In this document: positions 56,492-63,986 of the stretch, piece after piece
How the letters are laid out: each line of letters opens with the position of its first letter
Numbering within the stretch: the first letter of the stretch is position 1
Assembly: GCF_003054195.1 (NCBI RefSeq)
Contig: NZ_QBKP01000020.1
Span: forward strand, 16,956-80,955
DNA: 64,000 nucleotides
Source: Gemmobacter caeni
GTDB taxonomy: Bacteria > Pseudomonadota > Alphaproteobacteria > Rhodobacterales > Rhodobacteraceae
Direction of reading: 5' to 3'
The notes under the pieces: model-generated
The model's input: the letters and a program-made list of their open reading frames with translations, nothing else
Told to the model about the DNA's origin: nothing
Database searches by the model: none
Position numbers and translations under genes: made by a program

Positions 56492-58670
56492 CGTCCAGCA
56501 ATATGAGCGGACCGTCAGTTCATTGTTCGCGGGGTGTTTGGCTGGTCTAAGGCCGCCGGAGAGACTGCCGCTGTCGGAGTTCTCCGAGAAGCACATCTGG
56601 GTCGATGACGTCATGACGGCGGGCCGCGAGCGGTTCAACTTCGACAAGCACGCATACCAGCGCGAGATCCTGGACTCTCTGTCGGACCCGGAATGCCAAG
56701 GTGTCTATCTCGTGGCCCCGTCCCGGTGGGGGAAGACGGCCTTGGTGCCGAACTTGGTCGCACACACGGTCGAGACGAATCCGATGGACATCATGATCGT
56801 CCAGACGTCCCGGACCAACGCGGTCACGTTCGCCAAAGGCGATCTTGAGAAGTTCTTCGAAGCTAACGACTGGTTCTCGGACAAAATCAGGCCCGGCAGG
56901 ACGACGAACTCGCTGCTTATGAAAAAATTCCGGAACGGGACGATCCTGAGCATCGTCTGGCCGTCCGCGAAGAACCTGGCGGGCGTGAACCGCGGAGTCA
57001 TCTGCCTTCCGGACTATGACCGTTCCAAGGCGGACGTTGACGGCGAGGGTGCTCTGGTCATCCAGGCGGCCGCCCGTGCCAAGGCATACGGAAGCCGCAA
57101 GACGATTTTCGTGGACTCGTCCCCATCCAAGAACCCCGAGAAGTTCGAGAGGTTCGAGCCGGAATCGCCTCACCAAGCCCCGCCTTATCCGGGAATCTTC
57201 TCGCTATATAACACCGGAGACCGCAGGTGGTTCTACTGGCAGTGCGTTTGCTGCAACCAATGGTTCCCCGCACACCCCGACCACCTGAAACACGATGACC
57301 ACGGCTCCAATAAGGAGCGCGCGGCGTCCGCATACGTCCAGTGCCCCAACAAAGATTGCGGTGCGAAATATAAGCATGACGGCGATCGAGAGTCCGGTAT
57401 GCCCGGCAAGGATGAGTTGAACCGCAAGGGCCGGTGGGTCCCTGACGGGATGTCTCTGGACGAGGACGGCAATCTGGTCGGAAAGATTCTCAATCCACCG
57501 GTTCCGGGCGTGGATAACTACCGTTCCTACTGGGCATTCGGGGTTATATCGGCATCCCAGACTTGGGAGAGGATGGTTCTCGAACGTCTGGACGCCGAGG
57601 ACGATTACGCGAAGAGCGGCGAGGATGGAACGCTCAAAACTGTCATAAATTCGAACTACGGCCTGCCTTGGATCCCGCCGCATGTCGGCGATGGCTCCGA
57701 CTGGGATAAATATTGGGAGCGTGCCGAGGACTATCAGCACGGCGTTGTTCCTCCGGAAGCCCGTTACCTTGTCAGCTCCGTTGACACACAAGGCACGTCA
57801 TGGGTCATGCAGACCCACGCCTTCGGTCCCGAGGGCCGGATGTGGTGCATCGACCGCCGCCGCATCATGTATTCCGACAGGGACCACGAGACCCGCAAGA
57901 ACCCGGACGGCACGCCCGAGAAGGCGTGGGTCAGGCCCGGGACATACCCCGAGGACTGGAAGGTTCTGGAACGCGAGCTGGCGTCCCTGAGATATCCTCT
58001 GGCGGACGGCTCCGGCGTCATGACGCCCGCGATAATCGGCGTGGACAGCAACGGCTTGGACGCCACAACGGACCACGCCTACGCGTGGTGGATGTCGCTG
58101 TCGGGCCCTGATCTTCCGAAGTCCAGGGTCCGACTCATCAAGGGCGACCCGAAGCTGAAAGTTCTGTGTGAGACCAAAAAGTCGGACGGGACGAAACGCA
58201 GCGACCGCAAGGCGTTCCGGGGGGACACCCCGATCCTGTTCGTGTCGTCGAACATGGCCAAGGATGTGATGGCCGCCAACCTGGCACGTGAGGTGGACGG
58301 ACCGGGTTTCGTTCACCTGCCTAAATGGTGGAAGACGGATTACTTCAAGGAGCTGGCCGCCGAGCAGAGACGCGGAGACGAGTGGGTCAAGATCCGGAAG
58401 CGGAACGAGGCGTGGGACCTATTCGTGTATGCTCTGGCCCTGAACCGGTCGGAGACGATGCGTGCGGACCGAATTGACTGGTCATCCGACCGACTGCCCC
58501 CATACGCGTTGCCCGCCGCCCAGAACCCGTTCGTCACCCCCATAACCATCTCGTCGGACGGCACCAAGGTCGTTGGAACCGCTCCCACGGGCCGCAGGCC
58601 GTATTTGTCCAGAGAACAGATGCGGCAACAATTCCAGGAGCTGAACGGTGGATTTAACGGTTATCCGTGA
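56484..58670 (+). CDS. Terminase large subunit (GpA family)
   Basis: This 728-residue packaging motor has an ATPase domain with Walker A VAPSRWGKTAL (about residues 77-87), a cysteine-rich insert (CVCCNQW and CPNKDC), and a C-terminal nuclease region (VDTQGTSWVMQ and IGVDSNGLDATTDHAY). The expected Walker B acidic pair is unusual: the segment reads ICLPDYDRSK instead of a typical LDE-type motif. It cuts concatemeric DNA and pumps it into the prohead. CCGGAGG precedes the ATG. Confidence 0.9.
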   Translation: MIDVQQYERTVSSLFAGCLAGLRPPERLPLSEFSEKHIWVDDVMTAGRERFNFDKHAYQREILDSLSDPECQGVYLVAPSRWGKTALVPNLVAHTVETNPMDIMIVQTSRTNAVTFAKGDLEKFFEANDWFSDKIRPGRTTNSLLMKKFRNGTILSIVWPSAKNLAGVNRGVICLPDYDRSKADVDGEGALVIQAAARAKAYGSRKTIFVDSSPSKNPEKFERFEPESPHQAPPYPGIFSLYNTGDRRWFYWQCVCCNQWFPAHPDHLKHDDHGSNKERAASAYVQCPNKDCGAKYKHDGDRESGMPGKDELNRKGRWVPDGMSLDEDGNLVGKILNPPVPGVDNYRSYWAFGVISASQTWERMVLERLDAEDDYAKSGEDGTLKTVINSNYGLPWIPPHVGDGSDWDKYWERAEDYQHGVVPPEARYLVSSVDTQGTSWVMQTHAFGPEGRMWCIDRRRIMYSDRDHETRKNPDGTPEKAWVRPGTYPEDWKVLERELASLRYPLADGSGVMTPAIIGVDSNGLDATTDHAYAWWMSLSGPDLPKSRVRLIKGDPKLKVLCETKKSDGTKRSDRKAFRGDTPILFVSSNMAKDVMAANLAREVDGPGFVHLPKWWKTDYFKELAAEQRRGDEWVKIRKRNEAWDLFVYALALNRSETMRADRIDWSSDRLPPYALPAAQNPFVTPITISSDGTKVVGTAPTGRRPYLSREQMRQQFQELNGGFNGYP

Positions 58671-58875
58671 GCGGCTGGTGCACGCCAGAGACCAGTATCA
58701 CAAGCTGATGATGGGTAAGGCGACGCGCGTCTTGGTGGACCAGAACGGCGAGCGCATCGAATACACCGCCGTCTCCGCCGCGTCTCTGCTGAAATACATC
58801 CGGGACCTTGAAGCGATGCTTGATGCCGCGTCTCGCGGCGGTCGCGCCGTCGGTCCCCTCAGATTCGTTTGGTGA
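58648..58875 (+). CDS. gpW-like head-tail joining protein
   Basis: This 75-residue protein has the gpW pattern: helix (VIRERLVHARDQYHKLMMG), beta-hairpin (RVLVDQNGERIEYTAV) and helix (AASLLKYIRDLEAML). In lambda, gpW completes the head so that the tail can join. It starts with GTG inside the end of the terminase gene (23-base overlap), and the portal gene follows after three bases. Confidence 0.82.
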   Translation: MDLTVIRERLVHARDQYHKLMMGKATRVLVDQNGERIEYTAVSAASLLKYIRDLEAMLDAASRGGRAVGPLRFVW

Positions 58876-58878
58876 CCA

Positions 58879-60555
58879 ATGGGGCTTTTCGACAAGATCA
58901 GAGGTGCGTTCTCGGCTGAGACCAGCATCCCACAAGTGGCGGCTTCGGTCGGCAGCGCTTACGACGGCGCTGACCGGATGAACCTGGAGCTGGCGCGATG
59001 GACGCCGCCGCTGATGTCGGCGGACGGGGAGATTCTGGGATCCAAGGAGACTCTGGACGCGCGCGGACGGGACATGGTCCGGAATGACCCGCTGATTTCC
59101 AGCGCGGTCGACCTGTATCGGAACGGCGTCGTCGGCACGAAGATGATCCTGAACGCGAAGCCTAACGGCAAGGCGTTGGGCCTGACGGACGACGCGGTCG
59201 ACGCCATCCAGGAGGAGGTCGAGGCGCTGTTCGAGGTCTATGCGTATTCCGAGCGCTGTTACGTGGATGCTGCCCAAAGAATGAACCTTACGGACATCGT
59301 CCGTCTGGCCGTCGGCGGGTCAGTCTTCTCTGGCGAGTTCTTGGGGACGTTCGAGCACTTTTCGGACCGCGTTTTCCGGACAGCAGTCCAAGTCATCGAC
59401 CCGGACAGGTTGTCGAACCCGGATCACGCCATGGACACGGACGTCATGCGCGGCGGGGTCGAGAAGGACCGCTACGGTGCCCCGGTCGCTTATCACATCC
59501 GCACCGCGCACCCCGGCGATTACTACGGGATGGGTTCCGCTTCCCCGAGGTGGAAGCGCGTCCCTGCGCGGACAAAATGGGGCCGCACGATGGTCCTGCA
59601 CGTCTTCGAGGCGATGCGGGCTGACCAGAGCCGAGGCGTCGCGAAGATGGTCTCCGCCCTGCGCCAGATGAAGATGACGTCCAAGTTCTCCGACGTGGCC
59701 CTTCAGAACGCCGTCATCCAGGCGCTGGTCGTCGCTACTCTGGAAAGCGACCTGAACCCGATCGAGGCGTATCGGCTGCTGGGAGGGGACGACGCCGGAA
59801 CCGGGAACATGGGCTTTCTGGGCGAGATGAACGACGCCTATTTGAACGAGGCCCTCAGCTTCATGAAGGCGGGCCAGACCGCGAAGATGAACGGGGCGAT
59901 GATCCCGTATCTGCCGCTGGGAACCAAGCTGAACGCGAAAGCTCTCGGTGACGGGTCTCTGGGCACCGCGTTCGAGACATCCCTAATACGTAAGATCGCC
60001 GCGGGCTTGGGCGTCAGCCACGAGGAGCTGTCGAAGAACCTGTCGGAGACCAGCTTCGCGGGGGTCAAGGCCGCGATGGCCCAGACGTTCCAGCAGATGC
60101 AGGCCGTCAAGCGCGCGGTTGCGGACAAGGTCGCGTCCGCGATTTACCGGAACTGGCTGGAGGAGATGGTCGGACGCGGGATGATAACTTCGATGCCGGC
60201 GCACACCAAGGGCACGGACTGGGTCATGCGCGGGTTCAATCTGGACGCCTTGGCCACCTGCACGTGGATCGGCGCGGCCCGAGGGTCAATCGACGAATTC
60301 AACGAGGTCCGCGCGGCCAAGATCCGCTACGAGATGGGCCTGACCACGATGGAGCACGAGTGCGCCCGGATGGGTCTGGACTGGCGCGACGTCCAGAAGC
60401 AGCGCCGCCGCGAGGCCCAGTATCTGGGCGGGAACGGTTCGCAGCCACAGTCGGCCCCGGCGCCCGGAACCGACCAGGCCCAGGCGTCCGCGGACGTCCA
60501 GGAGCGGCTGGCGGCGGTTGAGCAGTTCGTCGAGGACGCACAGAACGACCAGTGA
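58879..60555 (+). CDS. Phage portal protein (lambda gpB family)
   Basis: This 558-residue protein forms the dodecameric ring at the capsid vertex through which DNA enters. Recognisable segments are RDMVRNDPLISSAVDLYRNGVVG, VIDPDRLSNP, GRTMVLHVFEAMRADQSRGVAKM and the long helix LGVSHEELSKNLSETSFAGVKAA. The C-terminal tail is Gln/Ala-rich. CGTATTTCC motif 2 and the tRNA cluster follow immediately. Confidence 0.92.
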   Translation: MGLFDKIRGAFSAETSIPQVAASVGSAYDGADRMNLELARWTPPLMSADGEILGSKETLDARGRDMVRNDPLISSAVDLYRNGVVGTKMILNAKPNGKALGLTDDAVDAIQEEVEALFEVYAYSERCYVDAAQRMNLTDIVRLAVGGSVFSGEFLGTFEHFSDRVFRTAVQVIDPDRLSNPDHAMDTDVMRGGVEKDRYGAPVAYHIRTAHPGDYYGMGSASPRWKRVPARTKWGRTMVLHVFEAMRADQSRGVAKMVSALRQMKMTSKFSDVALQNAVIQALVVATLESDLNPIEAYRLLGGDDAGTGNMGFLGEMNDAYLNEALSFMKAGQTAKMNGAMIPYLPLGTKLNAKALGDGSLGTAFETSLIRKIAAGLGVSHEELSKNLSETSFAGVKAAMAQTFQQMQAVKRAVADKVASAIYRNWLEEMVGRGMITSMPAHTKGTDWVMRGFNLDALATCTWIGAARGSIDEFNEVRAAKIRYEMGLTTMEHECARMGLDWRDVQKQRRREAQYLGGNGSQPQSAPAPGTDQAQASADVQERLAAVEQFVEDAQNDQ

Positions 60556-60557
60556 GA

Positions 60558-60566
60558 CGTATTTCC
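60558..60566 (+). promoter_or_regulatory. CGTATTTCC junction motif 2
   Basis: This copy lies just after the portal stop and 9 bp before tRNA-Ala. Confidence 0.5.
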
Positions 60567-60575
60567 TGAACCGAC

Positions 60576-60650
60576 GGGGGCGTAGTTCAGCGGGAGAACG
60601 CCGGTTTTGCAAGCCGGATGTCGAGAGTTCGATTCTCTCCGCCTCCACCA
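60576..60650 (+). tRNA. tRNA-Ala (TGC), phage-encoded
   Basis: This 75-nt tRNA has acceptor GGGGGCG/CGCCTCC with a G3-T70 pair, the main alanine identity element; anticodon stem CCGGT/GCCGG with loop TTTGCAA; and an encoded CCA. Confidence 0.93.
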
Positions 60651-60653
60651 CGA

Positions 60654-60728
60654 ATCGGTTTAGCTCAGTGGCAGAGCGGCGGTTTCCAAGTCCGTGCGTC
60701 CGGGGTTCGATTCCCTGAACCGGTGCCA
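60654..60728 (+). tRNA. tRNA-Trp (CCA), phage-encoded
   Basis: This 75-nt tRNA has acceptor ATCGGTT/AACCGGT with discriminator G73, A1-T72 and G5-C68, all Trp identity features. The anticodon loop TTCCAAG gives anticodon CCA. The last stem pair, 31-39, is a T-T mismatch. CCA is encoded. Reading TCC (Gly) would break the stem, so Trp is preferred. Confidence 0.82.
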
Positions 60729-60764
60729 AGATTCCAACAGAACGGAAGCAGGGCTGAATGCACG

Positions 60765-60877
60765 GTTGGAGAACTTTTTAAAATTGTTCTTCAACTGGCG
60801 TTTCGGTTTTTCTCGGGTTCGCCGTATATCATCACCAAGCAGCCGGTGATGGTTTCTCCGTGGTTGAACACCGGCTG
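60765..60877 (+). other. Two hairpins between tRNA-Trp and tRNA-Met
   Basis: GTTGGAGAAC/GTTCTTCAAC (60765-60774 and 60786-60795, one mismatch, or a G-U pair in RNA) encloses an AT loop. CAGCCGGTG/CACCGGCTG (60840-60848 and 60869-60877) is a perfect 9-bp stem. The stretch has no gene and could be a small RNA, a tRNA-processing element or a tRNA remnant. Confidence 0.4.
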
Positions 60878-60884
60878 CCCCTGT

Positions 60885-60961
60885 TGCGGGATGGGGAAGA
60901 GGTCTATCCCGTCTGGCTCATAACCAGAAGCTCCCCGGTTCGAATCCGGGTCCCGCAACCA
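60885..60961 (+). tRNA. tRNA-Met (CAT), phage-encoded
   Basis: This 77-nt tRNA has acceptor TGCGGGA/TCCCGCA, anticodon stem TCTGG/CCAGA with loop CTCATAA (anticodon CAT) and an encoded CCA. It lacks the GGG/CCC anticodon stem of initiator tRNA, so it is elongator-type. Lysidine-modified tRNA-Ile2 has the same anticodon and cannot be excluded. Confidence 0.92.
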
Positions 60962-60971
60962 CCACCCTCAC

Positions 60972-61046
60972 GCGGACTTCGTATTAATGGTAAGATGCCC
61001 GGTCGCCATCCGGGGGATGCGGGTTCGAATCCTGCAGTCCGCTCCA
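60972..61046 (+). tRNA. tRNA-Gly (GCC), phage-encoded
   Basis: This 75-nt tRNA has acceptor GCGGACT/AGTCCGC, anticodon stem CCCGG/CCGGG with loop TCGCCAT (anticodon GCC) and an encoded CCA. Iteron array B begins about 20 bp downstream. Confidence 0.95.
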
Positions 61047-61066
61047 ACCCCCTGAAATCAACGAAT

Positions 61067-61355
61067 GTGTAAAACGGCCAACGGCCGATTACACCTCAAT
61101 TACACCCTGATGACACTTCGGATTACACATAACTCACTGAATATAAACAACAATACCGTAGTGTAAAACGGATCAGGGTCTATGATGAGAAATCATATGG
61201 TCTTGTGTATGGTAAGTTGGAACGGCCCGATTGCGGCGATCTCGTTTTACAATCCCGATTGCGCAAGCGAAATCATGCACTTGTGTGTAATCCGAAGTGT
61301 AATCGGGCGTTAAACGGGGCCGTTTTCCCGATTACAAAGACCTCTCCGATTACAC
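61067..61355. repeat. GATTACAC iteron array, copy B
   Basis: This is the second copy of the array at 53078-53366, in the same orientation. Elements lie at 61087, 61098, 61109, 61121, 61229, 61257, 61330 and 61348 (+) and 61285, 61297 (as GTGTAATC). Offsets from the first element match copy A exactly as far as +243 and differ by one base at the last. Hand alignment gives about 84% identity over 250 bases without gaps. Some elements are degenerate (AATTACAC, GATGACAC, GATTGCGG). The flanks 61047-61066 and 61356-61510 show no gene. Confidence 0.85.
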
Positions 61356-61473
61356 TCGGGGCTTCACCCGCCCGCGTGTGAACTCTTCAACGAGCGTTGA
61401 TTTTCGGTGTTTATGACGCCTGAAACGCCGCCTCCATCAACCAGCGTTGACGCCGTCCGCGTCCATCCGGGCC

Positions 61474-61482
61474 CGTATTTCC
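61474..61482 (+). promoter_or_regulatory. CGTATTTCC junction motif 3
   Basis: This copy lies 28 bp before the endolysin start, next to a small CGCGAA/TTCGCG hairpin (61486-61503). Confidence 0.5.
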
Positions 61483-61510
61483 CCCGCGAACCGATTTTCG
61501 CGAGGCCCCG

Positions 61511-62245
61511 ATGTCCATCTCCGCATTTTACGACGCAGTCCGTCCCTTGTTCGGCGGCAAGCTTAAACAATCGCAGGTGGACGGTCTGGCGGTCCTGCTG
61601 GACGCCACGGCGAAGCAGCCCTTGTTTTACCGCGCTTATCTTCTGGCCACGGCCCAGTGGGAGACGGCGCACACCATGCAGCCTTTGCGGGAGACGCTGG
61701 CTTCGACGGACGCGTCCGCCGTCGCTCGGTTGGAGAACGCGTGGCGCAAGGGCCAGCTGAAAGCCGTGAAGACGCCGTATTGGCGCGTGGACGCGGACGG
61801 GAAGTCATGGTTCGGGCGCGGATACGTCCAGCTCACGCACAAGGTTAACTACCAGAAGGCCAGCGCCCTGACGGGCGTGGACCTGGTCGCTGACCCGTCG
61901 AAAGCGATGGTGCCCGCGATCGCGGCGAAGATTTTGGTCGACGGCTCCGTGAACGGGATGTTCACGAAATACCGTCTGGCGGACTTCCTGGACGGCAAGA
62001 CCCCGGATTACGTCGGCGCGCGCCGGGTCATCAACGGCACGAACAAGGCCGCCGAGATCGCCAAGCTTGCCCGAACCTATGAGGCGGCCCTGCGGAAGCT
62101 GGGGGACGCCGCGCCGGTCATCGACGCGGAGCCCGCGCCCAAGCCGTCCCTGCCGATCGACACGCCCGCAGTCACGGAGCCCGAGGCCGACACAGGCCTG
62201 CTGTCCGCTATTTTTCGCCTAATCACCAGAATTTTTGGGAAATAA
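61511..62245 (+). CDS. Endolysin, GH19 (chitinase-like) family
   Basis: This 244-residue protein resembles phage GH19 muramidases/chitinases: Glu51 and His54 in QWETAHT, Glu61 in PLRET and FGRGYVQLTH near residue 101 are the catalytic and substrate-binding segments. It would cleave the glycan strand of peptidoglycan at lysis. The N-terminus has no signal; a Pro/Glu linker (about 195-225) leads to a C-terminal hydrophobic, cationic helix TGLLSAIFRLITRIFGK that may insert in membrane. GAGG precedes the ATG. Confidence 0.87.
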   Translation: MSISAFYDAVRPLFGGKLKQSQVDGLAVLLDATAKQPLFYRAYLLATAQWETAHTMQPLRETLASTDASAVARLENAWRKGQLKAVKTPYWRVDADGKSWFGRGYVQLTHKVNYQKASALTGVDLVADPSKAMVPAIAAKILVDGSVNGMFTKYRLADFLDGKTPDYVGARRVINGTNKAAEIAKLARTYEAALRKLGDAAPVIDAEPAPKPSLPIDTPAVTEPEADTGLLSAIFRLITRIFGK

Positions 62246-62248
62246 TCC

Positions 62249-62620
62249 ATGTTCCGCATCATCCGAGAGATCAGCAACACGGTCAAAATGGCCAACGAGA
62301 TCGCCAGCCGAGCCGGGCACGAGCCCCGCTGGACGCTGTTTCTGACGAACCGCTCCTTCATCGCACAGGTCATCGCCACCGTGTTCGCGGTCGCGGGGAT
62401 CTTCGGGGTGTTCCTGCCGGTCGACGCGGGCGACGTCGTCGAGGTCATCGCCGCCGTCGGGTTCCTGGTGTCCCAGGGCTGGGCTCTGGTCGAGAGGGTC
62501 AGGGGCAAGACCGCCGTTGTCTGGAACCGCGACCAAGCCGTCAAGGCGGTCACCGAGGCCGAGGCGGTGAAAAACGACGCCCTGAGTCAGGCGCTGGACC
62601 GGGCTATCCGGGGCGCGTGA
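62249..62620 (+). CDS. Putative holin
   Basis: This 123-residue protein has two hydrophobic segments (FIAQVIATVFAVAGIFGVFL at about 37-56 and VVEVIAAVGFLVSQGWALV at about 63-81) with charged flanks and a cytoplasmic-type tail. Small size, two membrane helices and a start four bases after the endolysin stop fit a holin that opens the inner membrane at lysis. No family signature is recognised, so this is inference from context. Confidence 0.65.
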   Translation: MFRIIREISNTVKMANEIASRAGHEPRWTLFLTNRSFIAQVIATVFAVAGIFGVFLPVDAGDVVEVIAAVGFLVSQGWALVERVRGKTAVVWNRDQAVKAVTEAEAVKNDALSQALDRAIRGA

Positions 62621-62622
62621 GC

Positions 62623-62631
62623 CGTATTTCC
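62623..62631 (+). promoter_or_regulatory. CGTATTTCC junction motif 4
   Basis: This copy follows the holin stop and lies 24 bp before the head protease start. Confidence 0.5.
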
Positions 62632-62655
62632 CCACCAGATTAACGCGGGGCGAAT

Positions 62656-63945
62656 ATGACCGAGCCGGTAAAACTGAAGATCACGTTCCCCGCCGACGCG
62701 GGTGCCATCCATCTGATCGCGCAGCCGTGTCTGGAAGGATTCATGTCGTCTTTCGGCGTTGAGATCAGCGCCGCTGACCTGAAACCCGCCGAGTCGCGGG
62801 CGCAGGACTTCGAGGATACCGGCGATGAGTTCTGGGATAACCCGGATCTCAGGGCGTTTCGTCCATATAATGTGGTGCGCGCCGCCGACGGCACCGGTGT
62901 GCTGGTCATCCCGGTTCGCGGAAATCTGTTGTCGGACTTCCCCTATCAGGCGGGCACATACGCCACGGGATATGATTACGTCGAGGCGTGCGTCAGGCGG
63001 GGTGCGTCCGACGCCAGCGTGAAGGCCATTCTGTTAGACATCAGCAGCGGCGGCGGGTTCGTTCGCGGTGCTGACGAGTGCGCCAGGTCTATTGCGGAAG
63101 CCTGTAAGTTGAAGGCCGTCATCGCTTACGCCTCCGGGATGATGGCGTCCGCAGCTTATTGGCTCGGTTCCCAAGGCACGAAGGTTCTGGTTTCGCCCAC
63201 AAGCGAGGGGGTCGGGTCCATCGGGACCACGTCCGGAAGATGGGACAGATCTGCCCTGCTCGAGAAGGAGGGCGTGAAGCTGCACGCCTACAAGACAGGC
63301 GAACGCAAGACGGACGGCAACCCGTATTTACCGCTCACAGACGAGGAGATCGCGGCGCGCCAGGAGCTGATCGAAGACATCAACGACGAGTTTCTGACAG
63401 CCGTCTCCTCAGCACGAAACATAAGCGTTCAGGACATCCGGAAGATGGAAGCCGGTCTGTTCTCCGCGAAAAAATCGGTCCGCATCGGCTTGGCGGACGC
63501 GGTTAGCACCAGAGCCGAGGCCCTGATGGCCGCGTTCGGTGCGAAATCGGAACCCCAAGCCGAAACAGGGATCAACGAGGGATCGGACATGACCGACAAG
63601 ACGAAAGACACCCCAAAGGCTGAAGCCGAAGCGGCTGCGGACATCACTTCCGGCACGGCGCCGGCACCTGTCGTGGATGCGGGCGCTGTGGATGCCGCCG
63701 TCAGTGCGGCGGTTGGAGCGGCGCTGACCCGCGTTAAGGATATTCTGGGCTGTGACGAGGCCAAGGGCCGCGAAGCGCAGGCGAACGTCTTCGCGTTCAC
63801 AACTAATCTGGCGCTGGACCAAGTAAAACAACTTCTGGCCGCAGCGCCCGTCGCCGCCCCTGCGCCAGCACCTCACACAGCCGCCAATCCGTTCGAGACC
63901 GCGATTGTTGAACGGCTTGCAATAAGGACCCCGCTTCTGGGGTGA
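62656..63945 (+). CDS. Phage head maturation protease, S49 family, with scaffold-like tail
   Basis: This 429-residue protein resembles lambda protein C: an SppA-like Ser-Lys protease that processes the prohead. The nucleophile is probably Ser165 in MMASAAYWL and the base Lys213 in AYKTGERK. DISSGGGF near residue 129 is the oxyanion side. After about residue 295 comes an Ala/Glu/Asp-rich, helical tail like the lambda scaffold Nu3, with its own ATG at 63589. The mature capsid gene would follow outside the window. Confidence 0.88.
   Translation: MTEPVKLKITFPADAGAIHLIAQPCLEGFMSSFGVEISAADLKPAESRAQDFEDTGDEFWDNPDLRAFRPYNVVRAADGTGVLVIPVRGNLLSDFPYQAGTYATGYDYVEACVRRGASDASVKAILLDISSGGGFVRGADECARSIAEACKLKAVIAYASGMMASAAYWLGSQGTKVLVSPTSEGVGSIGTTSGRWDRSALLEKEGVKLHAYKTGERKTDGNPYLPLTDEEIAARQELIEDINDEFLTAVSSARNISVQDIRKMEAGLFSAKKSVRIGLADAVSTRAEALMAAFGAKSEPQAETGINEGSDMTDKTKDTPKAEAEAAADITSGTAPAPVVDAGAVDAAVSAAVGAALTRVKDILGCDEAKGREAQANVFAFTTNLALDQVKQLLAAAPVAAPAPAPHTAANPFETAIVERLAIRTPLLG
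63589..63945 (+). CDS. Probable nested scaffold protein (internal start, Nu3-like)
   Basis: An in-frame ATG at residue 312 of the S49 protease has GAGGGA 6 bases upstream and opens a 118-residue frame identical to the protease C-terminus. In lambda the scaffold Nu3 is made the same way from inside gene C. The product is acidic, Ala-rich and predicted helical, as scaffolds are. It probably assembles the prohead and is then cleaved away. Confidence 0.6.
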   Translation: MTDKTKDTPKAEAEAAADITSGTAPAPVVDAGAVDAAVSAAVGAALTRVKDILGCDEAKGREAQANVFAFTTNLALDQVKQLLAAAPVAAPAPAPHTAANPFETAIVERLAIRTPLLG

Positions 63946-63986
63946 TCGGCGTCCAAAAGGGACCCCACCGACCGGGGGTTGGGTCC
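63928..63986 (+). other. Two GC-rich hairpins after the head protease
   Basis: ACCCC-GCTTCT-GGGGT (63928-63943) overlaps the protease stop codon. GGACCC/GGGTCC (63960-63965 and 63981-63986) encloses a second GC-rich loop. Both contain GGACCCC. No T-run follows, so they may stabilise or process mRNA before the capsid genes rather than terminate it. Confidence 0.4.

Noticed and set aside
60654..60728. tRNA-Gly (TCC) reading of the second phage tRNA
   Set aside because: That frame breaks the anticodon stem, while the Trp reading keeps four of five pairs and matches the Trp identity bases.
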